Below, in pieces: positions 43,874 to 52,210 of a DNA stretch of 64,000 nt. The stretch comes from Chloracidobacterium sp. (GTDB lineage Bacteria > Acidobacteriota > Blastocatellia > Pyrinomonadales > Pyrinomonadaceae), in the NCBI GenBank assembly GCA_016706275.1, contig JADJJY010000001.1, positions 372,001 through 436,000 on the forward strand. Direction: 5' to 3'. A program made the translations under genes and the position numbers. Every line of letters starts with the position of its first letter. Positions within the stretch are counted from its first letter, which is position 1. The notes under the pieces were generated by a model that had not been told where the DNA came from, did not search any database, and worked only from the letters and a program-made list of their open reading frames with translations.

Positions 43874-46675
43874 ATGACGAAAAAAAGCTCAGATTGGGAA
43901 AAGCTAAACCGGATATTTGCCGGTGCGGTCGAATTGGCGCCCACGCAGCAGGGCGCGTATTTGGCTGATGCCTGTCGTGGTGACGAAGATATGCTTCGCG
44001 AAGCCGAGGCGATACTTGCGGCAAGCGATCGTGCGGCAAAGCAGGACTTTCTCGAATCGGATGCTTTCGCCGCCGGGGCTAAGATCCTCGCTCTAAGCTC
44101 GGTTGACGACGTTGTCGTCGGAAGATCGATCGGAAATTACAAGGTCATCAAAGAGATCGGCCGCGGCGGGATGGGTGCGATCTATCTCGCCGAGCGAGAA
44201 GATTTCCAACACCGCGTTGCTCTAAAGATCATAAAACGCGGTATGGATACCGACGAGATCGTCCGCCGTTTTGAGCAGGAACGTGAGGTCCTGGCCGCGC
44301 TAAATCACCCAAACATAGCACGCCTATTGGACGGGGGAACCACTGCAGACGGGTTGCCGTTTCTGGTAATGGAATATGTTGAGGGTTCGCCGTTAGATGA
44401 TTTTTGCGAACAAACGGCTCTCAATATCGACGAACGTCTTGGCCTTTTCCGCAAAATTTGCTCAGCCGTCGCATACGCCCATCAGAATCTGATCGTCCAC
44501 CGCGACCTCAAACCGTCAAACATCATTGTCGATAACGACGGCGAGCCAAAATTGCTCGATTTTGGCATCGCAAAGCTCCTAACGCCTGACTCAGCAGGCC
44601 AGACGACCGAAACCGGTTTTCGTCTGTTAACACCCGAATACGCTAGCCCCGAGCAGATACGCGGCGAGCGTGTAACGACCACGAGTGATATTTACAGCCT
44701 AGGCGTTTTGCTCTACGAACTTCTGACCGGGCGCAAACCGTATCAAATCACAAGCCGGAATGCGGTAGAGATAATGCGGGTCGTCTGCGAAACAGCACCG
44801 GAACGGCCTTCGTCGGTAGTGCCCGTCAGCAGGTCGTGGCCAATTGTCGAAACTACTCAGCGTCACCGTAACCTGACAAGATCGAGCACGCGTGTAACGA
44901 GAACGCTTAAAGGCGATCTCGATAACATCATTCTCAAGGCTCTCCAAAAGGATTCCGGTCAGCGATATTTTTCGGTCGAGCAATTCGCCGATGACATCGA
45001 CAGACATTTGAACGGCTTGCCAGTGACCGCCCGCCGGGCAACATATGGCTATCAATTTACAAAGTTTATCGAACGCAACCGAACAGCCTCAGCGTTTGCT
45101 AGTCTTGCTTTGATCGCGATCCTGTCCGGTTCTTCGATCGCCGTTTGGCAAGCGGTTGTCGCTCGCCAAGAGCGAACCCGTGCTGAAAACCGTCTCGCCG
45201 AGATCAGAAAACTCACCGGCAATCTAGTCTCCGGCTGGGACAAAGACATTCCGGAAAATCAGATAACGAGCCTCGTCCGCGGGCGGATCGCTGATATTTC
45301 GTCGGGATATATTGAGGGCTTGGCAAACGAAACGAGCGACCCGACGATATTGAAAGAGCTTGCCGAGGCCTATCTAAAACTCGGACACGAATATTCGTGG
45401 GGATATGTAAACGAAGAAAAGGCAAAGGCGAGCTTCAAACAAGCCGAGTCGATAGCCCGCAATTTGATCGCTGCCGATGCGAATGATCTCGATGCCAAAG
45501 AACTGCTGATTCGGAGTATTGGGAAGTACGACGAATATTTCGGATGGCATGATCGCGACGAATCGCTCCGGAGCCACATGGAAAGGCTGCGGCTTCATGA
45601 AGAGATATATGCGGCTAACCCAAATGATGATAAATCGTTAGCCGCTCTGGCAAATATGAATAATAGCTGCGCATGGGTGCTGAAACTCATGGGGCGCAGC
45701 GACGAAGCCCGACCGTATTCCCAACGTGCGGGCGAACTGTATCAGCGACTTCTGGACATACGCGAACCGAAAGCTACAACTCTCGACGAACGCGCAAAAA
45801 TTTCGACGCTTTACGGTATGTTGGCGATAAATCAATCGGACGCGGGGAATTTACAGCCGAGCATCGAAATTTATCGCCGTGCGGCCTCGATCGCCGACAC
45901 TCTGTATAAGGAAAGTCCCGACAGCGACACCGCCGCGGGACAAGTGGCTTCGTCGCATTTAGATCTGGGATTGATTTTGAAAAGAACCGGCGATTTTCGC
46001 GCTTCGACGGATTCATATCGCTCCGGTCTAACTGCCGTAAGGAAAACAAATGCACATGTTGTTGATGGTTACCTCGTTGTAAAAGAGTCAGAACTTCTGC
46101 TCGATCTCGCGGAAAATTATTACGAGATGGGTGACAACAAGGCCGCGATAGACACACTTCACGAATCATGGAACGCCTGGGGCAAATACGCCGATCTCGA
46201 GATAAACAAAGGAAAAACACGGAATCTGGATCGAACGGCTTATAATTATTTTCTGGGCGGAAAACTGCTGGCCCGGATGCAGAAAATCGACGAAGCTCGT
46301 GCTGCTTTTGTAAGGTCTGAGGCGTTTTATCTCAAAACTATCGACGGTGAACCGCAACGCCTTAACAATCAGTCGCTCGTCCGTCTGTATTTGACGATGG
46401 GCGACCTCGCCGCCGGTTTGGGCGTGTGCAGTATGGCAAATTCCCCATTTGACGCCTTTTCCAACCAGCGCGGTTATTGCCCGTCGGATAAGAAGGAGAT
46501 AACCATCAAAGATCGCGTTTCCATAACAAAAGCGAAGAAATATTACGAGGACGCCCTGACTATTTTGACGCAAATGAAAGCGGTGAGAACCCTCGAATAC
46601 AAAGACATGCAAAATCTAACTGCCGCGATCGAAAGAGTGAAGCAAGTAAGCGAAAAATTGAACGGCGGTTCGTGA
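43874..46675 (+). CDS. Transmembrane Ser/Thr protein kinase with TPR-like sensor region
   Basis: About 933 residues. The cytoplasmic PknB-like kinase domain (residues about 80-375) is complete: Gly loop EIGRGGMGAIYLAE, Lys in VALKIIKRGM, HRDLKPSNIIVD, DFGIAKLL and the TPEYASPEQIRGE activation segment. One membrane helix follows (AFASLALIAILSGSSIAVW), then a coiled stretch and several helical TPR-like repeats to the C-terminus (AEAYLKLGHEYSWGYVNEEK, LDLGLILKRTGDFRASTDSY). The extracytoplasmic or distal TPR part may sense protein ligands. It starts at ATG 43874, 2 bp after the ECF sigma gene, so the two are translationally close. Confidence 0.9.
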   Translation: MTKKSSDWEKLNRIFAGAVELAPTQQGAYLADACRGDEDMLREAEAILAASDRAAKQDFLESDAFAAGAKILALSSVDDVVVGRSIGNYKVIKEIGRGGMGAIYLAEREDFQHRVALKIIKRGMDTDEIVRRFEQEREVLAALNHPNIARLLDGGTTADGLPFLVMEYVEGSPLDDFCEQTALNIDERLGLFRKICSAVAYAHQNLIVHRDLKPSNIIVDNDGEPKLLDFGIAKLLTPDSAGQTTETGFRLLTPEYASPEQIRGERVTTTSDIYSLGVLLYELLTGRKPYQITSRNAVEIMRVVCETAPERPSSVVPVSRSWPIVETTQRHRNLTRSSTRVTRTLKGDLDNIILKALQKDSGQRYFSVEQFADDIDRHLNGLPVTARRATYGYQFTKFIERNRTASAFASLALIAILSGSSIAVWQAVVARQERTRAENRLAEIRKLTGNLVSGWDKDIPENQITSLVRGRIADISSGYIEGLANETSDPTILKELAEAYLKLGHEYSWGYVNEEKAKASFKQAESIARNLIAADANDLDAKELLIRSIGKYDEYFGWHDRDESLRSHMERLRLHEEIYAANPNDDKSLAALANMNNSCAWVLKLMGRSDEARPYSQRAGELYQRLLDIREPKATTLDERAKISTLYGMLAINQSDAGNLQPSIEIYRRAASIADTLYKESPDSDTAAGQVASSHLDLGLILKRTGDFRASTDSYRSGLTAVRKTNAHVVDGYLVVKESELLLDLAENYYEMGDNKAAIDTLHESWNAWGKYADLEINKGKTRNLDRTAYNYFLGGKLLARMQKIDEARAAFVRSEAFYLKTIDGEPQRLNNQSLVRLYLTMGDLAAGLGVCSMANSPFDAFSNQRGYCPSDKKEITIKDRVSITKAKKYYEDALTILTQMKAVRTLEYKDMQNLTAAIERVKQVSEKLNGGS

Positions 46676-46705
46676 TATTATCGTTGCCACGTAGCGTAAA
46701 CGAAC

Positions 46706-47038
46706 ATGACGACAAACCCAGCGAACTACACCGAATTTTGGGATTTCTACGTTGCCGAACACAGCCGGCCGATGACGCGACTGCTGCATTTTGTCGGCAC
46801 TTCGCTCGGGATATTGCTGCTCGCGTGGTTTGTCTGGTCAGGGCGTTGGTATTTCTTTCCGGCGTTCTTTGTAGTTGGCTATGCTTTTGCGTGGTTCGCC
46901 CATTTTGTAGTCGAAAAAAACAAACCCGCCAGCTTTCGTTTTCCGCTCTGGTCATTTATCAGCGATTTCAAAATGATGTGGTACATGGTCACCGGACGCA
47001 TGGGCCGCGAGGTCGCTCGAGTTTTGAAAGAAAATTAG
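46706..47038 (+). CDS. DUF962/Mpo1-like membrane protein
   Basis: This 110-residue protein has the DUF962 pattern: FWDFYVAEHSRPMTRLLHFVG at the N-terminus, two or three hydrophobic segments, and AWFAHFVVEKNKPASF with the second conserved His. The yeast homologue Mpo1 is an Fe-dependent dioxygenase of 2-hydroxy fatty acids, so a lipid-oxidation role is possible. It starts 31 bp after the kinase gene. A long palindrome begins at its stop codon. Confidence 0.78.
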   Translation: MTTNPANYTEFWDFYVAEHSRPMTRLLHFVGTSLGILLLAWFVWSGRWYFFPAFFVVGYAFAWFAHFVVEKNKPASFRFPLWSFISDFKMMWYMVTGRMGREVARVLKEN

Positions 47039-47124
47039 CGACAGATCTACACAGATAAAAACGGATAAGAATTAATTAAGGTCTAATTTCTTCTTATCCG
47101 TGTGCATCTGTGTTTATCTGTGGC
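47038..47124. repeat. Long imperfect palindrome, CACAGAT type
   Basis: Two 34-nt arms (47038-47071 and 47091-47124) are complementary at 28 of 34 positions and flank an AT-rich loop. They contain ACAGAT and GGATAAGAA words like those in the 13635 element. It starts on the last base of the DUF962 stop codon and ends 11 bp before the next ATG. Confidence 0.75.
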
Positions 47125-47135
47125 AAAATTGTCCT

Positions 47136-47756
47136 ATGCCCGCAAACGACCTCATTAATCCGGACGCTCTGAATTCGACCATCGAATTTTTGACGGCGAT
47201 GGTCACGCCGGCATTGCTGATATCGGCGACCGGTTCGCTGGTGCTGTCAACATCGACACGTTTGGGTAGGGTCGTCGACCGTGTCCGCCAACTTGAGGAA
47301 CGTCTAAGCGATCTGATCTATCTCGAGGACAAAGATGATGTGCCGCTTTACGACGAGCGGGTCGAGGTAATTGTCGATCTACTTGACAAGGTCACGAGCC
47401 GCTCACGCATACTGCAGCGGGCGATGGAAACGTTTTACTACGGGCTAGGTATGTTTGTGCTGTGCAGCGTAACCATCGCGGTTGCAGCGATCTTTAACAC
47501 ATACCGATGGATCCCGATACCGGTCGGTATTGTCGGTATCATGTTCTTGTTTATCGGCACGGTCTTTATGATCCGCGAAACCCGCATGGCAACAGCAACC
47601 GTCAACGCGGAGATGGATTTTACGTGGCAACTTGCCCGAGAGGTTGCCCCGAAAGAGGTTGCCAGTAAGTACACCCGCAAAGGCAAAAGCAAGGGAATGA
47701 AGACGGCAAAGATCAAGAATGCACGCAAAATACCTGACACTCTTGGCGGAGAATAA
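47136..47756 (+). CDS. DUF2721 family membrane protein
   Basis: This 206-residue protein has an N-terminal helix (AMVTPALLISATGSLVLSTS) and a conserved amphipathic segment (RLGRVVDRVRQLEERLSDL). Two central membrane helices follow (FYYGLGMFVLCSVTIAVAAIF and a second at VGIVGIMFLFIGTVFMI, in parts), then a basic C-terminal tail rich in Lys. The pattern is that of DUF2721, whose function is unknown. The ATG at 47136 is used; an in-frame GTG at 47100 lies in the palindrome. The 3' end overlaps the radical SAM gene by 38 bp. Confidence 0.75.
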   Translation: MPANDLINPDALNSTIEFLTAMVTPALLISATGSLVLSTSTRLGRVVDRVRQLEERLSDLIYLEDKDDVPLYDERVEVIVDLLDKVTSRSRILQRAMETFYYGLGMFVLCSVTIAVAAIFNTYRWIPIPVGIVGIMFLFIGTVFMIRETRMATATVNAEMDFTWQLAREVAPKEVASKYTRKGKSKGMKTAKIKNARKIPDTLGGE

Positions 47757-48738
47757 GCTCGAGGAACGCGTGATTGCTCTCGAAGAGCTTCTGCGTTCAT
47801 GCACCGTCTGCCCAAAAGACTGCGGTAACGACCGTCTCAAGGACGAGATCGCCGCCTGCTACTCCGGCCGCCTGCCGATCGTATCAAGTTACACCGCACA
47901 TTTCGGCGAAGAGCCATGTCTGAGCGGCACGAAAGGGGCCGGAAACATCTTTTTCGGCAACTGCAATCTCCGCTGTGTCTATTGCCAAAATTATCAGATC
48001 TCGCAAACCCACAAAGAGCAGAAAAAGAACGAGATAACCCACGAACGCCTCGCCGAGATGATGCTCGAATTACAAGATCGCGGTTGTCACAACATCGGCT
48101 TTGTATCACCGACACATTTTGCGCCACAGATGGCAAGAGCGATATTGATCGCCGCTCAAAAAGGGTTGCGTTTGCCGATCGTCTATAACACCAATGCGTA
48201 CGACTCGGTCGAGGTGTTGCGGCTGCTCGATGGCATCGTCGATATCTATCTGCCCGATTTAAAATACGCCGATTCGGACGCCGGATTTCAATATTCTAAG
48301 ATCCGGAATTACAAAGAACACGCTCGTGCCGCGATCCAGGAAATGCACCGCCAAATGGGAGACACACTAGTTTTTGGTGGAGACGGCTTGTTAAAACGCG
48401 GGTTGATGATCCGTCTTCTCGTCCTGCCAAATGGCATCGCCGATATCGAATCAAACCTCCGTTGGATCCGCGATGAGCTTTCGCCAAAGACGGCGATCTC
48501 GCTTATGGCCCAATATTACGCAACTAACAAAGCCGCGACCGACGATAGATATATCCTGTTGTCACGCCGCGTCTCCGAAGTCGAATGGTTCGAAGCCGTG
48601 AGTTTACTCGAAGATCTCGGCATTGAGGAGGGCTTTATGCAGGAATACGAATCGGCATCGCATTACTACCGGCCTGATTTTAACGACGCGGAGAAACCGT
48701 TTAGAGATATTAGAGATTTTCAACAGGAGACGATATGA
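47719..48738 (+). CDS. Radical SAM protein, PflA-like (COG1313)
   Basis: The 339-residue enzyme has an N-terminal Cys group (CTVCPKDCGNDR) and the radical SAM cluster motif CNLRCVYCQNYQIS (CxxxCxxC). NIGFVSPTHFAPQMARAI, LPIVYNTNAYDSVEVL and DIYLPDLKYADSD follow, all typical of the COG1313 family related to pyruvate-formate-lyase activases. No glycyl radical enzyme is present, so its target is unknown. It starts inside the DUF2721 gene and its stop overlaps the ATG of the peroxiredoxin gene (ATGA), so translation is coupled on both sides. Confidence 0.85.
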   Translation: MHAKYLTLLAENKLEERVIALEELLRSCTVCPKDCGNDRLKDEIAACYSGRLPIVSSYTAHFGEEPCLSGTKGAGNIFFGNCNLRCVYCQNYQISQTHKEQKKNEITHERLAEMMLELQDRGCHNIGFVSPTHFAPQMARAILIAAQKGLRLPIVYNTNAYDSVEVLRLLDGIVDIYLPDLKYADSDAGFQYSKIRNYKEHARAAIQEMHRQMGDTLVFGGDGLLKRGLMIRLLVLPNGIADIESNLRWIRDELSPKTAISLMAQYYATNKAATDDRYILLSRRVSEVEWFEAVSLLEDLGIEEGFMQEYESASHYYRPDFNDAEKPFRDIRDFQQETI

Positions 48739-49190
48739 ACACTGGCAGCATTGCACCTGATTTCACATTAAAAGACGGCGAGGGTAATGATTGGACCCTA
48801 AGTAATTACAAAGGACGTACGGTCGTGCTGTTGTTTTACCCGGGTGACAATACGCCGGTTTGTACGGCACAGCTTTGTTCGGTGCGGGATCATTGGTCTG
48901 AGTATCAGGCAACCGGTGCTGAGGTTGTCGGGATCTCGACTGACACAGTCGAGTCGCACAGCGGTTTTGCTGAAAAGCACAGTTTGCCGCTCCGTCTGCT
49001 CTCTGATGCCGACCGAAAGGTTTCAGAGCAATACGATATGAAATCGTGGCTGCCCGGCCGTTCGGCACGCGGCGTGGTTGTGATCGACGGTAACGGTAAG
49101 ATCGCCTATCACAAGGTGCAGGCGGTCAGCCTGTTCAAACCGTCGGACGATGACGTGCTGGCGGCTATTCTGCTTGCTCAGGGCTTGTGA
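48735..49190 (+). CDS. PrxQ/BCP-type peroxiredoxin
   Basis: This 151-residue thiol peroxidase reduces hydrogen peroxide and alkyl hydroperoxides. Its peroxidatic Cys is residue 43 in YPGDNTPVCTAQLCSVRD. A second Cys at residue 48 gives the CxxxxC spacing of two-Cys PrxQ enzymes, which resolve within one subunit. VVGISTDTVESHSGFAEK and RGVVVIDGNGKIAYH complete the AhpC/TSA fold. It is coupled to the radical SAM gene upstream and followed 12 bp later by the YggX-like gene, giving an oxidative-stress context. Confidence 0.9.
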   Translation: MNTGSIAPDFTLKDGEGNDWTLSNYKGRTVVLLFYPGDNTPVCTAQLCSVRDHWSEYQATGAEVVGISTDTVESHSGFAEKHSLPLRLLSDADRKVSEQYDMKSWLPGRSARGVVVIDGNGKIAYHKVQAVSLFKPSDDDVLAAILLAQGL

Positions 49191-49202
49191 TAAGATTTTC
49201 GT

Positions 49203-49496
49203 ATGGCTTTATTTGGTGACAAATTCAAATGTGCCCGCTGCGGGCAGAAAAACGAACCGCTTGGATACGCTCCGATCCCGACCGAGCTTGGGCAGCAGAT
49301 CGGTGCAGAGATGTGCCAAGGATGCTGGGCCGAGTGGCAGGAAAAGCAAAAACAGCTTATTAACCATTTTGGCCTGGATGTCTCAAATCCCGATTCGCAC
49401 CAGTTTTTGTTTGACAACATGAAGATCTTTTTCTACAACGAAGGCGTCGAACTTACCCAGATCGACACCTCGCAAGAAGGCAAGGTCAACTGGTAG
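49203..49496 (+). CDS. YggX-like Fe(II)-trafficking protein with added zinc-ribbon cysteines
   Basis: The 97-residue protein aligns with YggX through PTELGQQIGAEMCQGCWAEW and the following EKQKQLINHFGL segment to FFYNEG. YggX protects iron-sulfur clusters from oxidation and is linked to iron handling. Here the N-terminus has CARC (Cys 10, 13) and the helix region has CQGC (Cys 38, 41). Standard YggX has a single conserved Cys near position 7. The four Cys could bind zinc or iron. It lies 12 bp after the peroxiredoxin gene and is probably co-transcribed. The assignment rests on the middle section and is moderately firm. Confidence 0.68.
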   Translation: MALFGDKFKCARCGQKNEPLGYAPIPTELGQQIGAEMCQGCWAEWQEKQKQLINHFGLDVSNPDSHQFLFDNMKIFFYNEGVELTQIDTSQEGKVNW

Positions 49497-49505
49497 CGAC
49501 TCCCG

Positions 49506-50135
49506 TTATTCCGCAAGTAATGTTTCGATCACCCGCTCCTGCGTGTCATACGTGCCTTCGCCGATGTGGCGGTAGCGTATGCGCCCTTGCTTGTCGATGA
49601 TTACGATCGTAGGCCAGGCATTTACTTTGTACGCTTCCCAATTTTTAGAACCATAATCAGTGAGAACCGGGTACTCGATGCCGCGCTTTTTAACGGCAGC
49701 GGTGAGGTTGTTGAGGACACGCTCCGAGTCAAACTCAGGTGTCTCGATCCCGATAACGGTCAGCCCTTTATCACGAAACTTTTTGTCGTAACCTTTGACA
49801 GCAGGCAGTGTGTTGATGCAGTTGTAACAACCGAATGTCCAGAATTCGATATACACGACCTTACCTTTGAGACCGGCTAGGCTGAGGGCGTCGGAGTTGA
49901 TCCATTCGCCCTTGGTTAGTTCGGGTGCGGTGTGAGCTTTGGCTGCCGGGATCAATACGTCCTCGGACGAATCTCCTGCTAAGGGGTCGACTGCGAGCGG
50001 CTCAAATGCTTGCTTGGCTGTGGTTGCCTCCACGCTGAGAGCGAAAGTCCGCCCGGTGGATATCGTGCCGCAACTCAAAGCGGTCAGAGCGGCACAGCAG
50101 ACAAAAATAAATGCGAAAACTGAGTATTGCTTCAT
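49506..50135 (-). CDS. Exported TlpA/redoxin-like thiol-disulfide protein
   Basis: The 209-residue protein starts with a signal sequence that may be a lipoprotein signal (TALSCG, a weak lipobox). The thioredoxin fold follows: WINSDALSLAGLKGKVVYIE, the active site WTFGCYNCINTLPAVKG (CxxC as CYNC), and AWPTIVIIDKQGRIRYRH with the cis-Pro. It probably reduces or shuffles disulfides in the periplasm. It follows the thioredoxin gene at 50142 by 6 bp, so the two are one transcript, and it ends 9 bp from the convergent YggX-like gene. Confidence 0.82.
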   Translation of the reverse strand: MKQYSVFAFIFVCCAALTALSCGTISTGRTFALSVEATTAKQAFEPLAVDPLAGDSSEDVLIPAAKAHTAPELTKGEWINSDALSLAGLKGKVVYIEFWTFGCYNCINTLPAVKGYDKKFRDKGLTVIGIETPEFDSERVLNNLTAAVKKRGIEYPVLTDYGSKNWEAYKVNAWPTIVIIDKQGRIRYRHIGEGTYDTQERVIETLLAE

Positions 50136-50141
50136 TTTCGA

Positions 50142-50570
50142 TTAATCGTTCAAAGCTTTTTCAAATGCCGCCGCGACTTCTTTTTCATCGGAATTGTGAA
50201 ACAGCGAATAGACTTTCTTCTTGTCCTTAAAAATAGCCATCGTCGACGCTTTGGTCTTGTTCATTTCAAAAAATTCGGCAAGACCGGCTTCCTTAGCGAG
50301 CATTGCTGATTTTTCAGTCGCTGCTTGGTTGGTGATGTCGAGTGTTACAAATTTGAGTTTATTGCCGTATTGTTCGACGAGTTTCGACATCTTTGGCTCA
50401 AGAGCTTTACAGTACGGACACCAGTCGGCACGAACAAAAACCACCACCGGACGATCATCTTCCGAGATCATATTGTCAGGCTTGGCCATCATTTCCTGGG
50501 CCGATGCTGACATAACCGCGACAGCTAAGAGCAGTAAACTAAAGGCAAATATCATCATTGATCTTTTCAT
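50142..50570 (-). CDS. Exported thioredoxin-like protein
   Basis: This 142-residue protein has a clear signal peptide (MMIFAFSLLLLAVAVMSASA). The thioredoxin domain has active site RADWCPYCKALEPKMSKL (CPYC), KLKFVTLDITN and ASTMAIFKDKK. The conserved cis-Pro before the last strand is not obvious (STMAIF), which is odd and may reduce activity. It is the first gene of the pair with the TlpA-like gene. ECF sigma and anti-sigma genes are divergent upstream, so shared control of these redox proteins is possible. Confidence 0.8.
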   Translation of the reverse strand: MKRSMMIFAFSLLLLAVAVMSASAQEMMAKPDNMISEDDRPVVVFVRADWCPYCKALEPKMSKLVEQYGNKLKFVTLDITNQAATEKSAMLAKEAGLAEFFEMNKTKASTMAIFKDKKKVYSLFHNSDEKEVAAAFEKALND

Positions 50571-50651
50571 TATTATTTTCTCCTTTGTCGGCCAAGCCAG
50601 GTCTGCGATGATCGGGTGCCGTCAAATCTAAAATGCCCAACGGACAGCGGT

Positions 50652-50689
50652 TTATTCCAACACCTCTTTTTTGCAACATCGTGGAATAA
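50652..50689. promoter_or_regulatory. Inverted repeat upstream of the ECF sigma operon
   Basis: TTATTCCA (50652-50659) and TGGAATAA (50682-50689) form a perfect 8-bp inverted repeat spaced by 22 bp. It lies in the divergent gap between the thioredoxin pair and the sigma gene. GTATAAG boxes follow. It may be an operator or two facing GGAATA-type promoter elements. Confidence 0.45.
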
Positions 50690-50733
50690 TCAGAGTGGTA
50701 TAAGACATTAGATATAAGGCGGCCCGTTTATTT

Positions 50734-51282
50734 ATGTTTGGGATCGGGGGAAAGCAGGAAAATAATTGGGCGGCCTTTGAGGCTGAGGCTTTGCCGTTGA
50801 TGCCGGACGTGTTTAGGGTTGCCAGATGGTTGGCCGGTGACGTTGCGATTGCCGAAGATCTGACGCAGGAAACCTTTGTACAGGCGCTAAAAAGCTTTCA
50901 TCGTTACGCTCCTGATACAAACTGCCGAGCCTGGTTGATAACGATACTTTACCGCGTGAACGGAAAACGCAGGATGAAGCTCGGCCAGTTAAAGCTCGTC
51001 GAAGATACAGAGGAGCAGATAGCCGAAACGGTCGCTTTTGAGCCGCCAATCCCTCAGGAGATAACCGACGAAGAGATCTTGAGTGCTCTAGAGGGCCTGC
51101 CGCGAAAGTATCTTGACGTAGTGCTTTTAACAGATGTCGAGGAATTTTCTTATAGGGAGGCGGCCGATCTGATGGGTTTGCCCATCGGCACGGTTATGTC
51201 GCGGCTTCATCGCGGACGGCGTCTTTTGAGACAGGTGTTAGCAAAGTCGGCCAGGGATCACGGCATCGCCGCCCAGGGATAA
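50734..51282 (+). CDS. ECF sigma factor
   Basis: This 182-residue sigma-70-family factor has region 2 as LPLMPDVFRVARWLAGD, then AEDLTQETFVQALKSFHRY and CRAWLITILYRV. Region 4 is SALEGLPRKYLDVVLLTDVE, then EFSYREAADLMGLPIGTVMS and RLHRGRRLL. It directs polymerase to stress promoters and is held by the anti-sigma encoded 6 bp downstream. Cytochrome b and molybdopterin oxidoreductase genes follow in the same run. Autoregulation is likely for such operons but not shown by the sequence. Confidence 0.9.
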   Translation: MFGIGGKQENNWAAFEAEALPLMPDVFRVARWLAGDVAIAEDLTQETFVQALKSFHRYAPDTNCRAWLITILYRVNGKRRMKLGQLKLVEDTEEQIAETVAFEPPIPQEITDEEILSALEGLPRKYLDVVLLTDVEEFSYREAADLMGLPIGTVMSRLHRGRRLLRQVLAKSARDHGIAAQG

Positions 51283-51288
51283 TAGACC

Positions 51289-52197
51289 ATGGAATGTCAG
51301 GAATTTAGGAGAATGATCGACTCGTATCTCAGCGACGAACTGCTCGTTGAGACGAATCACGATGTGCTTAGGCATCTCGAAAATTGCCGCGATTGCCGAG
51401 TCTTTCTTGCCGATTGTCGTGAATTACGAAACCGTGTTCGTGATGTGGTCATGGAGATGCCCGAGATGAAGGCCGAGCCTGCATTTGTCTCACGCCTTAC
51501 GGCAGACCTACGACAGACAGCTCTGCGGCCCAGTGGTTGGCAGCGTTTTACGTCTCGTCCGTTCATTCCGGCGATTGGATTTGCGTGCACGATCCTGATT
51601 GTTATCGGAGCATTTTTATTCTTACGTTCGCCGCGTTCACCAGTGACGGTTAATGCGAATAACCAAAACGATACGATAATCGAGGCCAACAAGGCCCGCC
51701 TTGTCGAGGCTGTAAAAGTTGCATGGAAAGAGCTGGCCGAGCACGCCGTGGGCGACCATAAAAATTGCGCGGTCAAATTTAACCTCGCGGAAAACCCGGT
51801 CTCACTTGCTGAGGCCGCAAAGAAATACGGGGCGGCAAATAAGGATATCGACAAGACGATCTTTGCCGCTGCAAAAGATATTTTTGACGACCAGGCTCAG
51901 TCGCGGATAAAGTTTCTTGAGGCCCATTCGTGCATCTATAATGGCCGTCGATTTGCTCACATCGTTTTGCAGCGTCAGGGCAAGCTGATCTCCGTGCTCG
52001 TCGCCGATACAGATCTGCCTACTGCGGCTGACGGACCGGTAAATCTACGTTTTGAAGGGTCGCTTAACGCTTCGGGTTTTCAGTTAGACCATCATGCGGT
52101 TTTTGTCGTATCGGAAATGGATGCCGCCGACAACACACTATTGGCCCAAGCGATCCTGCCGGCAATGCGTAGACATATCGCAGCGGCAGGAGCATAA
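51289..52197 (+). CDS. Membrane anti-sigma factor with zinc-finger domain
   Basis: The 302-residue protein begins with a zf-HC2-type anti-sigma domain: MECQEFRRMIDSYLSDEL and HLENCRDCRVF with the HxxxCxxC zinc site. One membrane helix lies near residues 95-112 (FACTILIVIGAFLFL). The periplasmic part (residues 115-302) includes CAVKFNLAENPVSLAEAAKK and a conserved HSCIYNGRRFAHIVLQRQGK core. Its Cys residues could sense redox state. It presumably sequesters the sigma factor encoded just upstream. Confidence 0.82.
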   Translation: MECQEFRRMIDSYLSDELLVETNHDVLRHLENCRDCRVFLADCRELRNRVRDVVMEMPEMKAEPAFVSRLTADLRQTALRPSGWQRFTSRPFIPAIGFACTILIVIGAFLFLRSPRSPVTVNANNQNDTIIEANKARLVEAVKVAWKELAEHAVGDHKNCAVKFNLAENPVSLAEAAKKYGAANKDIDKTIFAAAKDIFDDQAQSRIKFLEAHSCIYNGRRFAHIVLQRQGKLISVLVADTDLPTAADGPVNLRFEGSLNASGFQLDHHAVFVVSEMDAADNTLLAQAILPAMRRHIAAAGA

Positions 52198-52210
52198 TCA
52201 TTTTGCTTTA

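Noticed and set aside
52094..52210. N-terminal extension of the cytochrome b protein
   Set aside because: It overlaps the anti-sigma gene, has no membrane-protein character, and the ATG at 52211 starts the conserved part.
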